Origin: Liolophura sinensis
Taxonomy: Eukaryota; Mollusca; Polyplacophora; Chitonida; Chitonidae
Assembly (NCBI RefSeq): GCF_032854445.1
Contig: NC_088301.1
Span: 43,581,116 to 43,645,115, forward strand
Direction: 5' to 3'
Length of the DNA: 64,000 bases
The position numbers and the translations under genes were made by a program. The notes below the pieces were generated by a model. It did not search any database. It was given only the letters and a program-made list of their open reading frames with translations, and had not been told where the DNA came from. This document shows, piece by piece, positions 57,193-64,000 of this stretch. Within the stretch, counting starts at the first letter, position 1, and every line of letters starts with the position of its first letter.

Positions 57193-58212
57193 AGGATACA
57201 TGGAAAGGAACTCTAAAATAAAGATTATGTTTCTATGCCAAATGAAGAAAATTATTCTCTGAAAGTTTTGTCAAAAAAAATCCATTTTTGGGGCATATAA
57301 TTACCCCTCTATATAATTCATATTTTCCGTCAATGGTCAGATTTTTTTCGGAAATTACGTCATTTTCGATCTTGTTTGGAGCTTGGTGAACACTCTAGAG
57401 GTGCCCTGAGTCAAGATGAGCCGTGGTTGCTATATTGATGAGCCCGAGCACATTCAGCTGTTCAGTCAGCATCATTTTGTTTTTCGCTGAGATTTTCTCA
57501 AGCACGCTACACATTTATTCATAGATATTTCCCTACGCTCAGAGATGCTTTCTTGTGCCATTTTTAATAGTTATAAAAAGAGTGCATGGGATTATTTGGG
57601 ATGTCAGTTTGTTCTGATTTCCATGTGATGTGACATTTCAACATGACTGGACAAGGAAAACGAAGCGATCCAAGTTTTCTCCAAATGATTGAATCAGAAA
57701 GCTCTGAGCTGTCACTGTCAAACTCCTCCATTAAATTTGTTTTATATTTTTGGTTCAAACTTATACTATTGTATGTTGGTGTGTAAATTTACGTTGGTCT
57801 CTGTTCACTGGCTGTCAACTGCCTGCTAGCCCTACATACATGTACATGTATATACAGTGTGGCAAGGTGACAAGTACAGAGATACTGCATGGCTTCTTCA
57901 GGCCAGCTTAGTGCCCCTGTGCGCCCCTACATCTGCAGCCATTCGGTCTGTTTCTTATACCCTCGGCCCCATTCGGCCAGATCTATTCTGTATGTCCCCC
58001 ACAAAGTTCTTTTTAAACAGGGATCATCGTTGAGCTCACTACTGCAAGCTACTTAATTTCTGGACTGTGAGCTGGGGCCGTAAGAAAATTGTACTTTGAA
58101 GTCATTTTTACTCCCTAAAGCAAAAATTGAAAAATTTGTTTGTTCTGTTATATGTTATTACACATTATAATCTGCACATTAAGAAATAAAACCAAAGTGT
58201 TTCATGTATCCT
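57193..58212. mobile_element. MITE-like element C, TTAA-type
   Basis: The left flank TTAA is at 57189-57192 and the right flank is TTAT. Inward ends AGGATACATGGAAAGG and AGGATACATGAAACAC match at 12 of the first 13 bases. The 1-kb interior has no transposase frame. Confidence 0.6.
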
Positions 58213-58219
58213 TTATAGG

Positions 58220-59880
58220 CAGTTATACTGAGAGTAGCATTATAAATGTGTCGAGGTCTTTGTGAAAAATTTTAGAGTACTGTTCCTATGCTGTTCTGCA
58301 GAGTTTTGTTGCTCTGTGTATTGACTCTATCCTGGGTGCTGACTCATGGTGTTGAAGATTATTCCAAGTGTGTCCCATTTGGCATTATCCTGTATCTGCT
58401 CCAGAAACCTAAGAAAGAACAGGCTATGAGGAACCCATTGAAAACAAACAGTTTACTATTGATCTCAACAGATAGAGAGTGGCCTATGGGTATCCGAGTA
58501 ATGACTCCCATGCATGTGTCCAACTTGACCTATTTGATTGATTTGTACTACCGTACGCTCCACAAATAGAATGTAGGTCATGCTAATTAACCATTCGATC
58601 AACATGATGTGTTCTGTTAGCATCGAATTTAACTGGACAGATGTATTTTATTGCTGAAACATTGCAGAGTCCGAGATGTCTGCTGCAGGAAGCTGCTGTT
58701 GAAGGACACAAACTAGTTCATGTACATTTGTGTTAGACTTGTAGTCTGGGATTTTAAGCTATCTGGAGAAATATTACATTTTCCATCTGGACAGCTGAAG
58801 AGAAAAGGCAGTTATCATCTTGTGAGCAGGTATTTCTAAACCTCAAAGCTACTACATGTCTTAAATGCGGGGTTGAATGATAAGTATCAAGATCTGCATC
58901 TTTATTGCTTTACTAAATTGTAAAAAAATTTACATTGTATTAAACCGCTGTTATTTTCAGAGGATAACAAAGAAGCAAAAGTTTTCTGTCGTTTCCAATT
59001 TTGCCGGGCGTGCAGTCATGCAAGAACATTTGATGTCACCTAACGTTGATGTGTGGCAACAAATGATGTGTTTTCAAACGTACATGATGTCATGTGCTCA
59101 ACATTGTATCTGCCAAAATTCATGATCACATATGGAATATTATCACGTATTATCACGTCACACCGGGAAAATTTTGCGGAAACAGCTGAAGATTTTGTGT
59201 TTGAGGACTTTTGACTTAAAGTTGCTAGATGGTGTTATTCATCGTAAATCCTTGTGAACCGTGGTGTTAACTCTGTTCTGTAGGGTATCGTTCATATCAT
59301 TTTAATATTTTCACCTGGTTTCTTGGGATTGAACTAGCACTTTAAGTGATCTAGTTCATGAACTGGTTGATGTCAGAAACATGTACCTAACATAATATTG
59401 ATTCCTTGCCTAGTTCACCTATATGGTGAATACACATATCTGGTGTGTGCATTTTTTATAGGCTGTCATCTACCTGCACAGAATGAGGGACCTATGAAAA
59501 GCCATAATCTAAATGTACAGTGTACATGTAAAAGCCAGGTTCAGATTTTGAATAGAAGTGGGTCTATTTTGGGTAAATTTACTCCAAAGGACATTTTTTA
59601 AGGCCAAATTTAGTGGATCACTGTGTTAACGTAATAAACATATACATGCATAGTGGTCCAATATATTCTTAAAGGTAGTTTATTAAGCAGCTTGAAGTTT
59701 GAATGTTTGTCAGGTTAAGTTGGGTTGATTTCTGCTCTATGGCACTAGTGTCTTCAACACATAAACCTGACTGCCATCATGCAAGTGAAAATCCCTGTGT
59801 AATGCTGTAGTATTAAGGCTAACCCAGCATTGTTGGGTGATGTTTCATACTATATATACATACACATACATGTGCATACT
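58220..59880. other. No gene supported; 93-codon frame with signal-like N-terminus at 58288
   Basis: The open frame 58288-58569 starts with a hydrophobic run (LFCRVLLLCVLTLSWVL) but has no other hallmark, and its first bases look like a splice acceptor (CTGTTCTGCAG). I do not call it a gene. The rest is featureless. Confidence 0.3.
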
Positions 59881-59924
59881 GTGTTTTGTTTTTTTTTGTT
59901 TTTTTTTTTTTGTTTTTTTTTTTT

Positions 59925-60038
59925 GATTGGTGTTTTACGCCGTACTCAAGAATATTTCACTTATACGACGGCGGCCAGCATTATGGTGGGTGGAAACCGG
60001 GCAGAGCCCGGGGGAAACCCACGACCATCCGCAGGTTG
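59925..60038 (-). repeat. SINE (family 1), 5'-truncated, near consensus
   Basis: The tail and core are almost unchanged (GGCGTAAAACACCAATCAAA, GGCCGCCGTCGTATAAGTGA, GGGTTTCCCCCGGGCTCTGC), then the copy breaks at CCATCCGCAGGTTGC. Its 3' end is fused to a long A run on the minus strand (59887-59924). Probably the youngest copy here. Confidence 0.9.
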
Positions 60039-60179
60039 CCTGTGTTTTGTAACTGGTGTTTGTAATATTCTTCTTAAGAACTGGTCTTAGACAAGGAATT
60101 AGTACATTGGTCAGCTGCTTGAGGGGCTATTTTCGCTCATATGGGACAACATTCTTTCCGCCCAGTTGTTGTGGATATC

Positions 60180-60325
60180 TCTATGTTATATGTGGGAAAG
60201 TTCATCTGTAACTTGCCGAAGGTTGGTGGTTTCCCCCTTGCACCCCTGTTTCCCCCACCCATAAAACTCATTGCCATTGTATGTAAGAGAAAAATTCTTG
60301 ATTACGGTATTCAGTAAGAATCAAA
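60180..60325 (+). repeat. Diverged SINE fragment (family 1), opposite to its neighbour
   Basis: TATGTGGGAAAGTTCATCTG, GGTGGTTTCCCCC, CCCTGTTTCCCCCACCCATA, ATTCTTGATTACGGT follow the family order on the plus strand with many changes. Confidence 0.6.
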
Positions 60326-60329
60326 TTTT

Positions 60330-61015
60330 CAGGTTTGGTTGCTTATATTTGTCAGATTTCTTGTAATATAATTCATAATTAATTTTAAGGTACATTAATA
60401 TGTGTGTAATTTTTTGTTTGATGGATTTCAAGGCTGGACATAAATGACCAGACTTTGAAAATAGAATTTAACTTACATGCATGTACATGTAACTCTTAAG
60501 TTAATAAATTTTTATCCATTTTCAAATGTTTTTTTTTTTTTTTTCAGAAGTGACATGCTTGTACAACATAAAATCAACACTGTGTAACTCCTTCACAGCT
60601 TCATTGTGTAAGTATTTGTACTTATATTATGTACGAACATTTTAGAAAATGTTTATTAGGCACATGTACCTGGCAAGTTGTAGTGGTTTCTGCCGTTGTG
60701 TCAGACTGTCGGGCATCCTTTACCCATTAGCTACACTAGCATCATATACCGTTTACTTGAATCAAATATACATGTAAATAGCATATGTGTCCAATCTCCC
60801 AATGGTGAAGAATCATTTAAAGATTGAAGATTCAGTGCAGATCATCACCAGAATGCAATGAATTGGGGCTAGATCCAAGCTATGCAAACAGTTTCACCAA
60901 AAGCATAGATCTTACTGTAAACGTTCAAGTAACAATGGTCCTGAATAGTCTTAATTCCTGGTCTTTTAGAGGAAAACACATCTCTGTACAGGTTTGCATG
61001 ATGGCATGTACTTTT
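60330..61015. other. No gene seen
   Basis: AT-rich sequence upstream of the KLHL gene with only unsupported frames. Confidence 0.35.
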
Positions 61016-61017
61016 AT

Positions 61018-61145
61018 TCTTTTCATTTATTTCAATGGTGTTTTCCACTGTACTCAAGTATATTTCGTTTATTTCACGGCAGCCGGCAGTATGGTTGGAG
61101 GACACATGACCATCTGCAGATTGCTGACAGACATTCCCACCTGTC
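61018..61145 (-). repeat. SINE (family 1), 5'-truncated
   Basis: The tail AGTACAGTGGAAAACACCAT, TACTGCCGGCTGCCGTGAAA and CAGCAATCTGCAGATGGTCA are present, ending near TGGGAATGTCTGTCAG. Body and head are absent. Confidence 0.8.
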
Positions 61146-61765
61146 TTTTTATATATCAGTAGATTGTCTGTTATTGGATGCATTTGTATCTGTTTACATA
61201 TTAAATATGTAAATATTATAAAGTAATACATGTAACTCCTAAATTTAAGAGAATCAATGTCTAAAAGAACCAGTGGTGTCCTTGGAAGTTTGTGGAAGGG
61301 AAAGTTTATTTATGGACAAGAAGTGCATGTATTCCACTTGACCTTGGGCAAGGGTGCTGTGTATTCATCATGTTAGCTTGCAACATCGGATATTTAAACA
61401 GTTACAGTCAAGTGTAGCTGCAACACATATTTAAATTATCGACAACTTACATGTATAAACTAGCATAGTACACAATTTGGTCACAGATTTCATTCTTCTG
61501 TCTATAACACTCCTTGCCTCTTTCCAACATCATTGAAAACTGTGGACAGCTTCTTTTTGCATGAATCTGTCTTAATGTCGCGCTTTATATACTTTCTTTG
61601 TTGGTATTTTGTTGAACATTGTGTTGGAACATCCATTTTGGTTCACAGGTGGTATATGAATGTCTGTTTTGCCACCAGGATTCAACAAACTTGAAGAAAT
61701 ACTCTTTTATCAGATAACCACTCATCAACACACATGTACTTCAGCCTTCATCATCCTTGTTCTTA

Positions 61766-62961
61766 AAGTATGTAACCTCGCCATAACACGCCTTTGATAT
61801 AGCGCGCAATCGGATATAATGTGACCCAAATCTTTTCCTCCAAAAATCGGTGGTGTACTTTCATGTGATAACAGCTAAAACTGGAAACATTTCCTACTGT
61901 TGGTGTGTGAGTGTGACCCATGTGTTATTTCATTTTAGGCTTAACCTTCAATATTATGCATGTATAAGCAAAAAAAAAAATGGATATTTCTGTGAACAAT
62001 GGAAGGGGTTGTAACTGGTTATATTTCCTTGCATTTGATTCCAAACGCAAGTGTGAGGTTGTGGTTGCAGCATTTCCATGTGTGCAAGTGGCATCTTCAG
62101 CAGTGCAGAACACATTTTGCTCACTGTGACAGGCATACCTCTTAAAGAGTCAATGTTTGTACACTTCTGGTATTTGCCGATAACTTTAATCAGATTGTTT
62201 AATGCAGAGGTGTTTAACTGCAGGGAGTGATATTTGGCTTACCGACTGGCATGCTGACATGAGAGTTAAAGAAATTGAGATGGCCTCACTCACACGTTTG
62301 AGAATGGCTTCTTAATTTTTCCCCCCCTTTCCTTCATTTAGTACATTGATTTATGATATACGTTAAAATACATCATTTTTTTGGTTGAGTAGACATAACA
62401 CGGTCAGGTGATTGGGTTGACAGTAGTCTGCAGTTTGCCATTTTGAATCTGAGATGTCTAAGTTAAATGAGTTTCTCCTGATACGAGCAGATGTGGACAA
62501 ATGGGACACCAGATGGGTTGTAGCTACTTTTATTTAAAAATATTTAAAATAAATTGGATGAAACTACATTACTTGAATTCAGCTTGTGGAAATGTTTAAC
62601 ATGCACCGAGTTCTGTAGATCATCTCAGGGCTGTGATTACTGTATATGAGGCTAGCTTTGCAGGATATGTCTCGTAGGACGGGGCTAAGTAGCTTGTGTT
62701 CTTTACATGAAAACTTGTGTACAGTAGAATACTTGTTGAATCCTTAGGTAACCTCATGTGTTTATATTAAACTGCTGGTAACAATAAGAAAGCATTTGAC
62801 AAAACACATTTTGCATTGATAAAACTTAGTTTAACATCAAAATCATGACCTACTGGTAGGGTTGTCTGTAGCCCTATATACTGGATCCCATTGTCAATGT
62901 TAGCCTATAACCCGCTCAGGAACCTGTCCCCAAAGGGACGCGCTATAACAAGACTACACTG
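61766..62961. mobile_element. Tigger/pogo-like non-autonomous element ending next to the KLHL splice acceptor
   Basis: The left end contains TGTAACCTCGCCATAACACG then GATATAGCGCGC. The right end, read inward, is CAGTGTAGTCTTGTTATAGC then GCGTCCC. From memory, CAGTGTAACCTCGTTATAACGCG-type ends belong to Tc1/mariner-related pogo/Tigger elements, which duplicate TA. TA flanks are present at 61764-61765 and 62962-62963. The interior has no transposase frame. The two ends could also be separate fragments. Confidence 0.55.
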
Positions 62962-62980
62962 TATTTTGTAGGCAGCAATA

Positions 62981-64000
62981 ATGGCCTTGCAGAAAGCAGT
63001 TATGTCAGGGAGTGACCATCAGAATGAGAGCTTGTCTTTGATTGCCACTGAGACTGGTGCAGGTGATGGAAAAGATCCCGAGTACAGCAGTTCAGAGCAT
63101 TGGCTTACGCTGAGAGACAATGTGGAGAGGTCCAGACTGGAGGGGGGATTTGCTGACCTCATCATCTGTGTTGGCCGTCGCAGGTTTCCATGCCATCGTG
63201 TTATACTTGCAGCAGGTGCCCCTTACTTTAGATCTATGTTTTCATCAGGAATGGAAGAGTGCCGAAAAAAGGCCATTGAAATCAAGGAGATTGACCCTGA
63301 AGTGTTTGAACATACTCTTCGTTACATCTACACTGGACAGATAAACATAAGTGTGCCAATTGCTCCAGAGCTCTTTACTCAGGCTCACATGTTCCAGATT
63401 GCCTCCCTGGTAGAACTGTGTTTCCAGTTTTTCCGAGAAAATATCAATGAATGTAACTGCCTAGGTGCCCTTACCCTTGCGGATATCCATGGTCACAAGC
63501 AGCTGTATGAGTTTGCTAAAGCCTTCACTTGTGCTCACTTCACCACTTTGGTCGAGGAAGAAGACTTTCTGAAACTATCTTTTGATTGCATCGGGGACTT
63601 GTTTAAGGACCGGCGCCTAAACTGCACAGCAGAAGAGATTGTGTATGAGGCAGCCATCAAGTGGTTGGATTTTGATCCTGAAGCTCGTAAGGCATACCGC
63701 ACACCTGTGTTGGAATGTATTAAGTTCCCCCTGATACGAGAAAATTTTCTAATGGACATCGTTGTACGCTCGTCAAACCCAGGGGGTGAGGACAAGGGCA
63801 GAGACCTTCTGGAAGATGCGGTGACTTTCCACACCATTCCATCCAGGAGAAACATGCTGCCAGCCTACCAGACAACCCCTCGCTTATCCTTTCCCATGTT
63901 CGAGGCATCAGTACTTCTTGGAGGCCGATTATCTGATGGTTTGAGCAATGATGTCACAGGCTATAGATCAGACACATCCGAGTTCTTCAGCATGAAGCAA
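62981..64000 (+). CDS. BTB-BACK-Kelch (KLHL-type) protein, N-terminal 340 residues, cut by window end
   Basis: The exon begins at 62972 after TGTATTTTGTAG and the ATG is nine bases in (AATAATGG context). The frame is open to the edge. The BTB domain is at about 45-150 (FADLIICVGRRRFPCHRVIL, PYFRSMFSSGMEE). BACK is at about 158-265 (NCLGALTLADIHGHKQLYEF, FLKLSFDCIGDLFKDRRLNC, EEIVYEAAIKWLDFD). The first kelch blade starts at about 308 (ASVLLGGRLSDG). Such proteins recruit substrates to Cullin-3 ubiquitin ligases: BTB and BACK bind CUL3 and dimerise, kelch binds substrate. The exact KLHL member cannot be named from this part. The single long exon is unlike the fragmented TPR gene. Upstream 5' non-coding exons are not identified. 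Confidence 0.93.
   Translation, partial: MALQKAVMSGSDHQNESLSLIATETGAGDGKDPEYSSSEHWLTLRDNVERSRLEGGFADLIICVGRRRFPCHRVILAAGAPYFRSMFSSGMEECRKKAIEIKEIDPEVFEHTLRYIYTGQINISVPIAPELFTQAHMFQIASLVELCFQFFRENINECNCLGALTLADIHGHKQLYEFAKAFTCAHFTTLVEEEDFLKLSFDCIGDLFKDRRLNCTAEEIVYEAAIKWLDFDPEARKAYRTPVLECIKFPLIRENFLMDIVVRSSNPGGEDKGRDLLEDAVTFHTIPSRRNMLPAYQTTPRLSFPMFEASVLLGGRLSDGLSNDVTGYRSDTSEFFSMKQ

Noticed and set aside
58288-58569. Small secreted protein with a signal-like N-terminus
   Set aside because: No cysteine pattern, no family resemblance, and the start overlaps an acceptor-like CTGCAG; kept only as a note.
63535-63908. Minus-strand frames of 106 and 62 codons
   Set aside because: Shadows of the KLHL coding exon on the plus strand.

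Overview
The window is intron-rich animal nuclear DNA, AT-rich with very short coding exons. The most frequent repeat is a tRNA-derived SINE whose core and 3' tail (ending in an AAATAAATAAAT-type tail) are, from memory, typical of molluscs and other marine lophotrochozoans. I therefore read it as a lophotrochozoan chromosome, most likely a mollusc or brachiopod. This rests on repeat style and gene structure, not on a species match.

Layout: 1-1125 is a 79-bp minisatellite, followed to about 3655 by a T-rich stretch ending in a poly(A) signal, possibly the 3' UTR of a gene lying to the left. 3.7-17.4 kb holds no gene I can support, only SINE fragments, a forkhead-site cluster and other weak motifs. 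17.4-18.1 kb is a second minisatellite. 20.56-25.54 kb (minus strand) is a complete TMEM168 orthologue with three coding exons and a probable 5' non-coding exon. 27.1-28.8 kb is a nest of TTAA-flanked MITE-like elements. 31.55-39.82 kb is a large DNA transposon with 44-45 bp terminal inverted repeats and a two-exon transposase-like gene on the minus strand. Inside it sits a 3.35-kb composite insertion bounded by two near-identical 453-bp direct repeats. 40.16-48.94 kb (minus strand) is a 14-exon gene for a 463-residue TPR protein; all its exons join in frame at GT/AG sites. 49-62.97 kb is largely non-coding, with two minisatellites, three more TTAA elements and several SINEs. 62.98-64.0 kb (plus strand) is the start of a BTB-BACK-Kelch (KLHL-type) gene that runs off the right edge.

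The three host genes are unrelated in function, so there is no operon or pathway here. TMEM168 is a multi-pass membrane protein whose cytosolic tail looks to me like an inactive caspase-type fold. The TPR protein is probably a scaffold and has cilia-protein flavour. The KLHL protein would be a Cullin-3 substrate adaptor. The most unusual material is the mobile DNA: the nested transposon, its mirrored subterminal motif array, the composite MITE pair, the family of TTAA elements, and a Tigger-like element that ends about 10 bases before the KLHL splice acceptor.
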